56,596 bases of DNA from Coemansia sp. RSA 922 (GCA_027577415.1 JANBQS010000026.1:1-56596), one strand, 5' to 3'; shown: positions 48,195 through 56,596, counted from the stretch's first letter. Numbers and translations are program-made. The notes: generated by a model not told the origin, from the sequence alone.

Positions 48195-48448
48195 AAGATT
48201 TTAATATACTTGATCTGCCCGCCAAGCCCTTTTTTTTTATGCCCAGGGCTTGGCAAATTGTAAGATGCGGGGAATAGGCCGCGCCTGATTTCCTGAAAAG
48301 AACGAGTAGCAGGATCAGGGGAATAAAAAGAGAGCGCATGAGCTGGCTTTGAAGCGGGCAAAAACTATCTTTATTTCTCTCTTCTCTACTCAATTTACTT
48401 TTTTACTTTTCATTTTTATTGCGATAACGACCTTTTTTTCTCTAAATC

Positions 48449-50575
48449 ATGTCTCAGCAGGATATACAGCGTCTGTCAAAGAAGAACCCGATTCTCAAGC
48501 CGTGGGATATTGAGACGCTAGTGAGCTCGTTCAAGTAAGTCATCTGAGAGGAAAAGAAGCAATTGGCATTTTTGAACTTGATAATATGCTAACACGCCTT
48601 TTTTTGTTCTATATTTGTAGTGGACTGGACCTTGATGCCAACCGCGGCTTGGAGAGACGCAACGTGGTAGCGGCCGTGCAGAAGATAGAGCCTGAGCGGC
48701 AATACGACGAAATTAGCAGCGTGCTAAAGGAGGTGGACGTCAGCCGGCCTGACAAGGTTGAGCTGGACGAGTTTGTCGAGGTAAGAAGGAAAAGAAAAAT
48801 GAGCTTCATTGTACTCCTTTTTTAGGCTTTGTATTCACACACTCACATGCTCACTCTATTCTCTCTTTGTATCCACATACTCACTTGCTCACCCCATTCT
48901 CTCTTTGTAGCTTATTGCTCGCCTGCGTACTGCCGACAAGGCAAAGCAAGGCAGCGCGCCGGCAGTGGCAGCCAAGGCGTTCGAGGGCATTACTAGCGAC
49001 CGGGCGTACACTGGGCGCACTGTGCTTGGGTCGCGGCAGAACGCCAGCTCGGCTCACACTATCAACGAGGACGAGCGCGAGGAGTTTACCAACCACATCA
49101 ACTTTGCCCTGAGCGGCGACTCTGACATTGGCTACCGCCTGCCAATTGACCCGCACACCATGCAGCTGTTTGACGAGGCGCGCGACGGCCTGATTCTGTC
49201 CAAGCTGATCAACTACTCTGCGCCCGAGACCATTGACGAGCGCGTACTGAATCGCGGGCGCAAGCTGTCGCCGTTCCAAGTGACGGAGAACAACAACGTC
49301 GTCATCAACTCTGCCAAGGCCATTGGCTGCTCGGTGGTCAACATTGGGTCGCAGGACTTGGCCGAGGGCCGCGAGCACCTGCTGCTGGGGCTGATTTGGC
49401 AGGTGATAAAGATCGGGCTCTTTGCCAACATCGACATTAAGCTGCACCCGGAGCTGTACCGCCTTCTGGACGAGGGCGAGACGCTGGAGGACTTTTTGAA
49501 GCTTCCGGCCGACGCTATCCTGCTGCGCTGGTTCAACTACCACCTGGCCGCGGCGGGATGGCCTCGGCGTGTCAGCAACTTTAGCAGCGACATCAAGGAC
49601 AGCGAGAACTACACTGTGCTGCTGAGTCAGCTTGTGCCGGCTCAGTGCTCGCGCGAGCCGCTGCGTGAGCATGATCTGACGAGCCGCGCTGAGCTGATGC
49701 TGCAGAATGCCGACCGCATTGGGTGCCGGCGGTACGTGTCGCCCAAGACGGTGGTCAATGGCAACCCCAAGCTTAACCTGGCCTTTGTGGCGCACCTGTT
49801 CAACACGCACCCGTGCCTGGCGCCGCTGGAGGACACGACTGACCACGCTGAGCTGGATGACCTTTTGTTCCGTAATCAGGAGTACGATCGCGAGGCGCGC
49901 GCCTTTGCCCTGTGGCTGAACAGCCTCAACGTCGACCCGTTTGTCAACTACTTGTTTGAGGATGTGAAAGACGGGCTGGTGCTGCTGCAGGCCTTTGACA
50001 AGATCTTCCCTGGCACCGTCGTGTGGAAGCGCGTCAACAGCCGCGTGCCTCTGATGCGGTTCAAGCAGATCGAGAATACCAACTTGCTTGTTGACTTGAG
50101 CAAGGACCAGCGCTTCTCGCTGGTGGGTATTCAGGGCGCTGATATTACGGACGGAACTCCGACGTTGGTGCTGGCTGTAGTGTGGCAGTTGATGCGGGCC
50201 AATATTATCCGGACCCTGGCGAGCCTGTCGGCCCATGGGCGCGAGGTGACTGACCGTGATATGGTGGCGTGGGCCAATAAGGTTGTCGCTGGCAGTGGTG
50301 GGCGGGCACCGCCTATACGTGCGTTTGGCGACCAGTCTCTGGCCAGCGGGCATTACTTGTTGGATGTGCTTAACGGCATGAAGCCTGGTATCGTCGACCC
50401 TAGCCTGGTGGCTGCTGCTCGCACTGACGAGGAGCGTAAGCGTAATGCGCAGTATGCCATTTCTATTGCGCGTAAGCTGGGCGCTACCATCTTTTTGCTG
50501 CCCGAGGATATCGTCGAGGTCAAGCCAAAGATGATACTGACCTTTATCGGTTCCTTGATGGCCTTGCAGCAGTAG
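48449..50575 (+). CDS. SAC6: fimbrin/plastin actin-bundling protein (636 aa, two introns)
   Basis: Cross-links actin filaments at patches and cables. Exons 48449-48534, 48621-48780 and 48911-50575. Introns are 86 nt (GTAAGT, CTAAC, TAG) and 130 nt (GTAAGA, TAG), and the joins keep frame (SFNGLDLDANRG, DEFVELIARL). An EF-hand-like region spans residues 1-100. Four calponin-homology domains in two actin-binding modules follow, with HINFALSGDSDIGYRLPIDP opening the first and FEDVKDGLVLLQAFDKIFPG in the third. The length is normal for fungal Sac6. Intron 2 ends with a near-duplicated ATTCTCTCTTTGTA. Codon usage is GC-rich, so long antisense ORFs exist and are not genes. Confidence 0.96.
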
Positions 50576-50769
50576 GGGCATGTGACCCAACTTCATTGTG
50601 TGAAGAAAGGACAAGGGGAATGAATGGTTTCTATTACTGCCCATGTGTTTTTGGGAAAATGCGCCTCGTCCTCCCTCCTCTTTCCCCCCGCCTCATTATT
50701 TTTCTTTTTATTTTCAGTCATTTTCAATATTATTATACTCTCTTTACTTTTTTCTTTTCTCTTTTCGAT

Positions 50770-50979
50770 ATGCCTCCCAATACCAAGGTTATGTTCAAGT
50801 TGTGGCAGTTTGGCGTTACTCGCGATGCTGCTCCACTGCTCGGAGTGACTGCTGTTGGATGTATCTACGGGATATATGTGATGGCGAGCAAGTTCCAAGA
50901 GCCAGATTACTTGCGTCGTGCGCCTCGTCATGCGTACAAGAACGTAGCTGCTGGATCATCTGGTAGTAAAGGACATTAA
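50770..50979 (+). CDS. small one-membrane-segment protein, B12D/NDUFA4-like (69 aa)
   Basis: DAAPLLGVTAVGCIYGIYVM gives one membrane helix; FQEPDYLRRAPRHAYKN follows. The arrangement (short N-terminus, P-L-x-x-V-x-x-x-V helix, then a proline-acid segment) resembles B12D/NDUFA4-type mitochondrial inner-membrane subunits. It is paralogous to the facing gene at 51040-51213 (DAIPLLAVIGS, DPHYIRTTPSYSWKN). The ATG at 50770 is chosen by that alignment; the 58 earlier in-frame codons are pyrimidine-rich leader. Function by resemblance only. Confidence 0.7.
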   Translation: MPPNTKVMFKLWQFGVTRDAAPLLGVTAVGCIYGIYVMASKFQEPDYLRRAPRHAYKNVAAGSSGSKGH

Positions 50980-51039
50980 AAAACAGAATATATATATATA
51001 CTGGGGGGATAATCTATTTATGAATATATATATATGTTA

Positions 51040-51213
51040 CTATTTGTTCTTCCAAGAATACGAAGGTGTTGTGCGAATGTAGTGTGGATCGCGTAGCCGA
51101 GTTATACCAGTGTAGATTCCAAAGCCGACCATTGAGCCGATGACTGCGAGTAAGGGTATTGCGTCTTGGTTGACGGGGATGCCTGCGACTCTGAAAAATA
51201 TGCGACCGGCCAT
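51040..51213 (-). CDS. small one-membrane-segment protein, B12D/NDUFA4-like paralog (57 aa)
   Basis: Minus-strand ORF beginning MAGRIFFRVAGIPVNQDAIP, with helix LLAVIGSMVGFGIYTGI, then LRDPHYIRTTPSYSWKNK and a TAG. It faces its paralog tail to tail, 60 bp apart, and the two share the D-A-x-P-L-L-x-V start of the helix, G-I-Y, and P-x-Y-[IL]-R. Conservation between divergent copies argues it is real despite its size. Likely a mitochondrial inner-membrane subunit or assembly protein. Confidence 0.7.
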   Translation of the reverse strand: MAGRIFFRVAGIPVNQDAIPLLAVIGSMVGFGIYTGITRLRDPHYIRTTPSYSWKNK

Positions 51214-51350
51214 TTTATATATGTTTATAGATACAAGAGATAGAGATAGTTTGATTGTTCTGGTTGTTGATAGTGATCTTAAGGATGGAAGGGAACATGT
51301 ACGTTGCTTTTTATAGCAGCAGTAGTAGACTCGTTCATACCGATGATTCC

Positions 51351-51411
51351 AACATGTCGTGGCGTGACATGTTGGCCGAAAATAACGGCCGTCTTTATTT
51401 TGTCACGCCAC
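51351..51411. repeat. nested, competing inverted repeats
   Basis: Three perfect stems share one 60-bp stretch. Stem 1 is AACATGTC at 51351-51358 with GACATGTT at 51366-51373. Stem 2 is GGCCG at 51374-51378 with CGGCC at 51386-51390. Stem 3 is GTGGCGTGACA at 51359-51369 with TGTCACGCCAC at 51401-51411, which encloses stem 2 and excludes stem 1. It lies in the 420-bp divergent promoter region between the small gene and the ketoacyl-CoA reductase gene; nothing else stands out there. Confidence 0.75.
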
Positions 51412-51633
51412 CCACCATCTAAGATGTGGCCTGATTCATGTCTTGATCAGATCTTACTTTACTTGATTATCATCAGTCACTGTCTTGTGGCTTGAAGCTC
51501 CGATGAGGGGACAGTATATCAAACGCAGGATAAGGGCCAGCGCTTGCTTGGTCTTTTGTATCTCTTGCCTGTCAAATAAGATACCCCTCTTTTCCCTCCT
51601 TTATTGTAATTGCTTTATTTTTTATTTTGGAAA

Positions 51634-52678
51634 ATGGCGTAAGTATACAGGATAATTATAAACGAAAATTTCAACGATATGCTTTTTTGTATTACTAATA
51701 ATCGATAATGATAGTCTTTTGAATACCGTGTTTAACTTTGTCGGCATGTGCGTGGTGGCGTACTACACGTCGCTGGTGATTACGCTGCTGTTTGACGTGT
51801 TTGTGCGGGCGGGCGTCAAGCTTGACAAGTTTGGTGCTGGCAAGGGCGCTTGGGCGGTGGTGACTGGTTGTACTGATGGGCTGGGGCGCGAGGCGGCGTT
51901 GGAGCTGGCGCGCAAAAAGTTCAACGTTGTTCTTATCTCTCGGTCTCAGCAAAAGCTTGACTTGATGGCCGAGGAGGTGCGCGCCTTGGGCGTGGAGGCC
52001 AAAGTGCTTGCTGTGGACTTTGCCGAGACTGATGCTGAGACTTGGACTGAGATTGGGCAGCTTCTTGACAGCGTGCGTGTGGGCGTGTTGGTCAACAACG
52101 TTGGCGTTAGCTACGACTACCCGATGTACACTGAGGAGATATCTGATGCTACTGTGGACGCGTTGGTGGAGCTGAACATGCGTGCGATGGTGCGTATGAC
52201 GCGTGCTGTGCTGCCGCAGATGAAGGAGCGCAAGAGCGGGCTTATTCTCAACAGTGGATCGTTTGCTGCTCTGCTTCCGTCGCCATTCCTGTCGGTGTAC
52301 TCGGGTACTAAGGGCTTTGTCAAGTTCTTTACGCAGTCGCTGGCAGCTGAAGTGGCTAGAGAGGGTATCGTTGTCGAGCACTTGCAGACGTACTTTGTGT
52401 GCTCGCGTATGTCAAAGACGAGGAAGCCAAACTTTTTGATCCCTATGCCGCGCCCCTACATGCGCACGGTGCTGGCCAAGATTGGCGTGGCGGGTGGAAG
52501 TGGCGAGCCTTATACTTCGGTGCCGTATTTCTCGCATGCTTTGTTGGCCTTTGTCGCTGAGCGTCTGGCGCCGCGCCAGCTGGCTATCGACTATAACTAC
52601 AACTTGCTTAATGGGCTGCGTAAGCGTGCGATCAAGAAGATGCAGCGCGAACAAGAAGAAAAGACCAAGAGCCAATAA
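51634..52678 (+). CDS. IFA38: very-long-chain 3-oxoacyl-CoA reductase (322 aa, one intron)
   Basis: Second step of ER fatty-acid elongation (NADPH reduction of 3-ketoacyl-CoA). I propose a 5-nt first exon, ATGGC at 51634-51638, a 76-nt intron (GTAAGT, TACTAAT, TAG) and exon 2 at 51715-52678, giving MALLNTVFNFVGM. Without this exon the frame has no ATG before the membrane segment. Seen: N-terminal membrane helix, TGCTDGLGREAAL cofactor motif near 54, NNVGVSYDYP, and catalytic Ser (NSGSFAALL) and YSGTK near 197. The lysine-rich C-terminus (EEKTKSQ) is not a canonical KKxx signal. Family HSD17B12/Ybr159w. Confidence 0.9.
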
Positions 52679-52781
52679 TGATGTGGGGGGACCATCTCGG
52701 TCTCGGAGAATAATAATACATTTTTTTCTCCGTTAATAAAAAATATTATTATTATTATTTTTGTCTATCGAGTAATCTACA

Positions 52782-53504
52782 ATGTTTGCGTTGTCGAGAC
52801 GACATTATTCCTATCGCCTATATCCTTTTCTTTATATTCGACACGTTCATAGTATCGATGGAATAGGCCCTGCGCCTCCGTTCTCTGCGCTGGACGAGAC
52901 TGGGATAGAGCTGATAAGACGACGACTAGCCAACGCAGCACAAAACAAACCAGCCCAAAAGTTCAAATACATGGCGGGAGCAGGCGAAGCTGCAGTCTTG
53001 CTTTTACTTTGTACGGCGGGCGGACAGCCGAGCATAGTGTTTGAGGAGCGGCAGCGGCGACTAACAGCACATGGCGGCGAGGCGTGTTTTGCGGGCGGCA
53101 AAGCTGACATAGAAGACCCTACTTTGGTACATACGGCGTTGCGCGAGACGAGAGAGGAATTGGGTTTGGATCCAGCCTGCGTAACTGTGCTGGGACGACT
53201 GCCGCCAGTGCCAAACAAGACTGCTCTGCTGAGGGTGCACCCTGTTGTTGGCGTCATGGCTAAAGGGACGTTGGAGGGGTTGGCGCTGAATAGAGACGAA
53301 GTTCATCGTGCTTTTGCGCTGCCTTTGAGTCACTTTTATCGGGCGGAGAATCGTGATAGCGTTCCGGGGTTTAGGAATACTGGGCTGCGTGTACCTGTTT
53401 ACAATACTGACAAGCCGGGATTGCGTATCTGGGGTCTGACTGCGTTTATATTGCATGAGTTCCTGTGCCGAATCTCTGACCCAACTAATGACGAATCGTC
53501 ATGA
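52782..53504 (+). CDS. Nudix hydrolase, coenzyme A diphosphatase type (240 aa)
   Basis: Related to Pcd1/NUDT7/NUDT8, which hydrolyse CoA and its derivatives in peroxisomes or mitochondria. The sequence EERQRRLTAHGGEACFAGG leads into a Nudix box at about residues 100-126 (DPTLVHTALRETREELGLD), including the REx2EE core. The N-terminus MFALSRRHYSYRLYPFLYIR is basic and aromatic, a possible mitochondrial presequence; no SKL ends the protein. The stop codon lies within a set of short repeats (53489-53543). Confidence 0.88.
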   Translation: MFALSRRHYSYRLYPFLYIRHVHSIDGIGPAPPFSALDETGIELIRRRLANAAQNKPAQKFKYMAGAGEAAVLLLLCTAGGQPSIVFEERQRRLTAHGGEACFAGGKADIEDPTLVHTALRETREELGLDPACVTVLGRLPPVPNKTALLRVHPVVGVMAKGTLEGLALNRDEVHRAFALPLSHFYRAENRDSVPGFRNTGLRVPVYNTDKPGLRIWGLTAFILHEFLCRISDPTNDESS

Positions 53505-53543
53505 GTCTTGATGATTCGTCAAAAGAGTCTTGATGATTCGTCA
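53489..53543 (+). repeat. short palindrome and 19-bp direct repeat at the Nudix gene end
   Basis: TGACGAATCGTCA at 53489-53501 is a palindrome around a central A and overlaps the stop codon. GAGTCTTGATGATTCGTCA follows twice, at 53503-53521 and 53525-53543. A T-run comes 20 bp later. Possibly a transcript 3'-end element. Confidence 0.7.
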
Positions 53544-53740
53544 TGAGCCGAGTCATCACTTTTTTTTTTTGAGGAGGCGTTACTGCACGTGGGCTTGTGC
53601 ACAAGGGCTTGTGATGAGTGGGACGTGGAATTTTATTCTTCTTGGCTTCTTTTATAATAATTTTTTATTTTATTTTTATAGTTTCGTCATGTCCAGAAAA
53701 CACATTTTATATTCTTACCCATCCTTATTTATTCACTTTA

Positions 53741-54628
53741 ATGTTTAGCGCCCTCGAACCACCTCCTTTGCCGTACTCGGTCGAGGACAAGGTCGTTCTG
53801 GTAACAGGCGCACTAGCAGCAGTTGGCCGCAAGCTAGCCGAAGCACTTATCGAGAAAGGCTCACGCGTCGTTCTAGTAGACGGAAGCTGTGACGGTAGTG
53901 GCGAAGCGCTCAGTAATAGGCTCAATACAAAGGCTGGGCGGGAGGCTAGTATCTACATACAAACAGATTTGCAGCAGTTACGCGATATCCAAGTAATGGT
54001 CGATGCTTCGGTACTTACATTTGGGCGGCTGGACGTGCTAGTGAATAGCGCTGAGCGGTATACCGACCGTATGGCGGACGAGGAGGACGCTGAGCGTATC
54101 AGCGAGTGTGTTGACGTCAATCTGCGTGCGCCTATTTTGGCTACTTGGGTATTTGCCAGATACTTGCGGGAAGCTGGAATCGACGGGGTTGTTGTCAATG
54201 TCACGGCTATGGCGGGTCTCCTGCCTGGCAGGGGCAGGGAGGTGTATGGCGCTGCCAAGGCGGGGCTTATACATTTCACGGAGGCGACAAAGGCGCTTGC
54301 CCCGCGTATTCGCGTCTGTGCGTTGGCGCCGTATTACACGGAGCATCTTCCTGGCGAGCATGGGCACGAGCGTCTGCTGCCTGGTCATCGGCTCAGTGCT
54401 GGGCTGCTGTCGATGTCTAGCGACCAGGTCGTTGCCTCTGTGGTGCGGTGTATTGAGGACCCGAGGATGGCTGGGCGTACGCTGCTGGTCAACGGCAGCT
54501 CGTCGTACTCGCACAGCGTGGCTACGCTGTTGTCGCATATCCAAATGGTGTTTATTGTGATGTGGGGTTTGCTAGTACTCTTTGTGCGGCGGGTGCTGTA
54601 TGGCAAGCAACACGAAGCGATACAATGA
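53741..54628 (+). CDS. short-chain dehydrogenase-like protein with C-terminal membrane segment (295 aa)
   Basis: Rossmann fold start VVLVTGALAAVGRKLAEALI near residue 20, where the usual TGxxxGxG reads TGALAAVG. VLVNSAERY replaces NNAG. YGAAK (near 171) is the catalytic YxxxK, but the residue 13 before Tyr, normally Ser, is Ala (NVTAMAGLLP). A membrane helix near the end (MVFIVMWGLLVLFVRRVLYG) suggests tail anchoring. The start at 53741 is chosen because the upstream codons are T-rich leader. Probably a divergent HPGD/RDH-like enzyme or an inactive binding form. Confidence 0.85.
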   Translation: MFSALEPPPLPYSVEDKVVLVTGALAAVGRKLAEALIEKGSRVVLVDGSCDGSGEALSNRLNTKAGREASIYIQTDLQQLRDIQVMVDASVLTFGRLDVLVNSAERYTDRMADEEDAERISECVDVNLRAPILATWVFARYLREAGIDGVVVNVTAMAGLLPGRGREVYGAAKAGLIHFTEATKALAPRIRVCALAPYYTEHLPGEHGHERLLPGHRLSAGLLSMSSDQVVASVVRCIEDPRMAGRTLLVNGSSSYSHSVATLLSHIQMVFIVMWGLLVLFVRRVLYGKQHEAIQ

Positions 54629-54676
54629 GTTTTTTTGCCCACAATAATTGATGATGGTATGAATGGGTAAATTAGT

Positions 54677-54700
54677 ATAAATAAATAAATAAATAAATAA
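54677..54700 (+). repeat. ATAA microsatellite
   Basis: Six ATAA units in the 117-bp spacer between the SDR gene and TRM10. An ATT run of similar kind lies at 52741-52759 before the Nudix gene. Confidence 0.8.
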
Positions 54701-54745
54701 AAAATAATTGATACTTTTTTCGATAATAACAATAATAGTTTTCTC

Positions 54746-55555
54746 ATGGATGAATCAGCGCCGCAGTGGTCGGCCGGGCTTAGTGTCGACTCGTATGAGC
54801 CAAAGGAGATGAGCCGCGAAGAGTTCCAGCTCTTGTCGCGCAAGCAGCAGAAGCGAATTATGAAGCAGGAGATGTGGGATCGGCGGGCGGACGACTTCAG
54901 AGAGAAGCAGCGGCAAAAGAACCGCGACGGTCGGCGCCGACGCAAGGAGCGGGTGCGTGAGGGCGAGATTCCGCCCAGACGCAAGGCCGAAGACCAGACG
55001 CACACTGGCCACCGCTTTGTCATTGATATGGACTTTGACGACAAGATGGACGACCGCGAGATTAAATCAATCTGCGCGCAGGTCCAGCGCTGCTACGCTG
55101 CCAACCGCCAGGCTGCCAAGTGTGTCGACCTGGTTGTCACTCAGCTGCATGGCCGCTGTCGGCAGCGCTTTGACACGGCGCTGGCGCAGCATACGGGATG
55201 GAGCGAGCATGTCAAGTTGGAGGATAAGGAGTACCCGGACCTGTTCCCGCTGGAGAGCCTGGTGTACCTGACGGCCGATTCGCCTAATGTCATAGAGACG
55301 CTGGATGAGTCGAAAGTGTATATTATTGGCGGGCTTGTTGACAAGAACCGGTACCCGCGGCTGACGCTGGACAAGGCTGAGAAGCAGGGCATCCAGCACG
55401 CGCAGCTGCCAATCGGCCGCTATGTGCAAATGTCGTCGCGCAAGATCATGACAGTGAACCAGATCTTTGAGATGCTCCTGCGATTCATTGACGTGCCTGA
55501 CTGGAAGGCTGCCTTTGTGGATGTTATTCCTGCTCGCAAGCTAGATAATGAATAA
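54746..55555 (+). CDS. TRM10: tRNA (guanine-9-N1)-methyltransferase (269 aa)
   Basis: SPOUT methyltransferase that modifies G9 of tRNAs with S-adenosylmethionine. The N-terminus is highly basic and helical (residues 28-80, RNRDGRRRRKERVREGE). The core includes FVIDMDFDDKMDDREIKSIC near 91 and VYLTADSPNVIETLDESKVY near 172. The family signature YIIGGLVDKNRYPRLTLDKA is near 191, and MTVNQIFEMLLRFIDVPDWK near 236. All Trm10 landmarks are present and the length is normal. It ends 10 bp from the convergent PET117-like stop. Confidence 0.95.
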   Translation: MDESAPQWSAGLSVDSYEPKEMSREEFQLLSRKQQKRIMKQEMWDRRADDFREKQRQKNRDGRRRRKERVREGEIPPRRKAEDQTHTGHRFVIDMDFDDKMDDREIKSICAQVQRCYAANRQAAKCVDLVVTQLHGRCRQRFDTALAQHTGWSEHVKLEDKEYPDLFPLESLVYLTADSPNVIETLDESKVYIIGGLVDKNRYPRLTLDKAEKQGIQHAQLPIGRYVQMSSRKIMTVNQIFEMLLRFIDVPDWKAAFVDVIPARKLDNE

Positions 55556-55565
55556 AAGTATTTTA

Positions 55566-55802
55566 TTATTTGTCTTTTATTTCGTTGATGTCTGGCTGCT
55601 CTTTGATGAGCTCGGCGTGTAGTGCTCTGGTCTCGTCGTACTCGCGCTTGTTTTGCTCGCGCTGGGCTCGCCGCTCCTGGTCACGCACTACGCCCTGGTA
55701 CATGCTGGCCCGCTCTTGGTCCTGCGCCCTGTGCACAAACCAGATGGTTCCGACAGCGTAAAGACACGACGCGGTAAACGTAGCTTTGGCAGCACGAGAC
55801 AT
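55566..55802 (-). CDS. PET117: cytochrome c oxidase assembly protein Pet117 (78 aa)
   Basis: Small mitochondrial inner-membrane protein needed for complex IV assembly. MSRAAKATFTASCLYAVGTI begins with the family's MSRA start and single membrane helix. QERASMYQGVVRDQERRAQR follows, with the invariant-type QGV.RD.ER stretch, then a charged helical tail. The start at 55802 is preferred over upstream ATGs because it matches the family N-terminus. It shares a 153-bp divergent promoter with the next gene. Confidence 0.9.
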   Translation of the reverse strand: MSRAAKATFTASCLYAVGTIWFVHRAQDQERASMYQGVVRDQERRAQREQNKREYDETRALHAELIKEQPDINEIKDK

Positions 55803-55955
55803 GACAAATTCTGACTGATTTCGTAAGACTATAAGAAAAGAAAAAAAGTAGGTTAGCAAAAGAGAGATTGCGGGGGATTAGCTTTTGATCTTTTTATCCC
55901 CCCTATTATTCTCTTTTTTGTATTTTTTGTATTTTTAGATTTTTATTTTCTTCTT

Positions 55956-56596
55956 ATGAGTGCTCCTAATTCAAATAGCTCGTCCGATGCGCTGGGTACC
56001 CGCGTCCACCACCACCGGTCTTCAGAGTATTCTCGTTTGTGTACAGAAGCCGATGCTGCGTTGCTCGACGACAACAATCCTCGAATCCGCCGAGACATAA
56101 TCCGCATTGTCGCCCAGTACCTGGACTCGCAGGGGTTCACGTCGACCAAAGTAACGCTCTATGACGAGGCCAACGTCAAGCAGCAGCGCGAGAACAACTA
56201 CATCTCCGACGTCGTCCGCCTACGCGCGGCTGTGCTGGACGGCGAGTGGGGCGAGGTCGACCGCATCTGCGGCTCGGCGTACTTGAAGGACAAAAAGCAC
56301 ATACTGTACAGCGTCTACAAGCAGCAGTACTTGGAGCTGATCGACGATAACGAGCCGCAAAAGGCGTTTACCACGCTCAACAAGCACCTCAAGCCGCTGG
56401 AGGCGCAGCAGTCCGTGCAGGGCGAGTTCCGAGACCTGTGCTATCTGCTGACGACAAAGTCCATCCAGGACGCGCCCGCCTTTCGCAACTGGGACGGCAT
56501 TGCCTCGGCCCGCGAGCGCCTGGCCGAGTACCTGCAGAGCATCCTCGAGTTTGAAATTGTGGGTCGCGAGTCCGAGCACCAGCACCTGCGCCCGAA
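55956..56596 (+). CDS. LisH/CTLH-domain protein, probably WD-repeat type (partial, at least 213 aa)
   Basis: Runs off the window edge. After a serine-rich start, RDIIRIVAQYLDSQGFTSTK is LisH-like. VVRLRAAVLDGEWGEVDRIC and YSVYKQQYLELIDDNEPQKA are the CTLH helices, and ARERLAEYLQSILEFEIVGR ends the visible part. The LisH-CTLH order is found in Topless/WDR26/Gid7-like proteins, which carry C-terminal WD repeats; those would lie beyond the window. Which subfamily is open. Confidence 0.8.
   Translation, partial: MSAPNSNSSSDALGTRVHHHRSSEYSRLCTEADAALLDDNNPRIRRDIIRIVAQYLDSQGFTSTKVTLYDEANVKQQRENNYISDVVRLRAAVLDGEWGEVDRICGSAYLKDKKHILYSVYKQQYLELIDDNEPQKAFTTLNKHLKPLEAQQSVQGEFRDLCYLLTTKSIQDAPAFRNWDGIASARERLAEYLQSILEFEIVGRESEHQHLRP

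Noticed and set aside
48881..50644. 587-codon minus-strand ORF opposite fimbrin
   Set aside because: It mirrors the GC-rich third positions of fimbrin exon 3; composition is His/Gln/Arg-rich without any domain, and fimbrin is certain.
51695..52381. 228-codon minus-strand ORF opposite IFA38
   Set aside because: Shadow of the reductase; low-complexity His/Arg/Leu, no domain.
1..56596. tRNA genes, telomeric repeats, CRISPR-like arrays, intact transposons
   Set aside because: Scanning for B-box-like GGTTCRANNCC, TTAGGG-type arrays, spaced repeats, and integrase or reverse-transcriptase motifs gave nothing convincing.

Overview
The window looks like nuclear DNA from an early-diverging filamentous fungus, most plausibly a Kickxellales/Coemansia-type genome. 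The evidence is short GT-AG introns (76-130 nt, most with CTAAC/CTAAT-like branch sites), dense gene packing, the standard genetic code, fungal orthologs (fimbrin, Arg2-type N-acetylglutamate synthase, Ifa38-type ketoacyl-CoA reductase, Trm10, Pet117, FunK1-type kinase, DUF4246) and a lineage-type family of F-box-like/leucine-rich proteins. The organism call is inference from protein style; no marker gene is present.

Layout: two kinds of chromatin alternate. (1) 0-12 kb is accessory: a small TATA-driven gene, a decayed UTP20-like fragment, a DUF4246 gene, a small minus-strand gene, a FunK1-like kinase and two F-box-like genes. (2) 12.6-22.7 kb is conserved: acyl-CoA synthetase, an unknown Tubby/LURP-like candidate, a TBC Rab-GAP, N-acetylglutamate synthase and an RWD-RBR ubiquitin ligase. 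(3) 22.8-30.1 kb is AT-rich and decaying: a diverged 1.4-kb tandem duplication carrying one small gene per copy (one has lost its ATG), an F-box-like gene with no in-frame ATG before its conserved N-terminal block, and an F-box-like pseudogene with seven in-frame stops. (4) 30.8-36.8 kb holds an unknown membrane-anchored protein with an open in-frame extension beyond its stop, and an M16 insulysin-type protease. (5) 36.9-48.2 kb is a second accessory block with the same gene types as the first: small gene, DUF4246, F-box-like genes and remnants, plus a presequence-bearing protein with repeated Myb/SANT-like modules. (6) 48.4-56.6 kb is a compact housekeeping block with GC-richer codons: fimbrin, two facing B12D/NDUFA4-like small proteins, Ifa38, a CoA-type Nudix hydrolase, an SDR with a changed catalytic serine, Trm10, Pet117 and the start of a LisH/CTLH protein.

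The accessory blocks are not a pathway. They look like two copies of one gene-family neighbourhood (DUF4246, small alpha/beta gene, F-box-like) that has been duplicated, shuffled and partly pseudogenised. The most interesting candidates are: the three small-gene families with a common promoter layout; the two DUF4246 paralogs that appear to lack the usual metal-binding positions but keep their upstream region; the internally duplicated, apparently mitochondrial Myb/SANT protein; and the 113-codon extension after a TAG-CTA stop. No tRNA, rRNA, CRISPR array or intact transposon was recognised.
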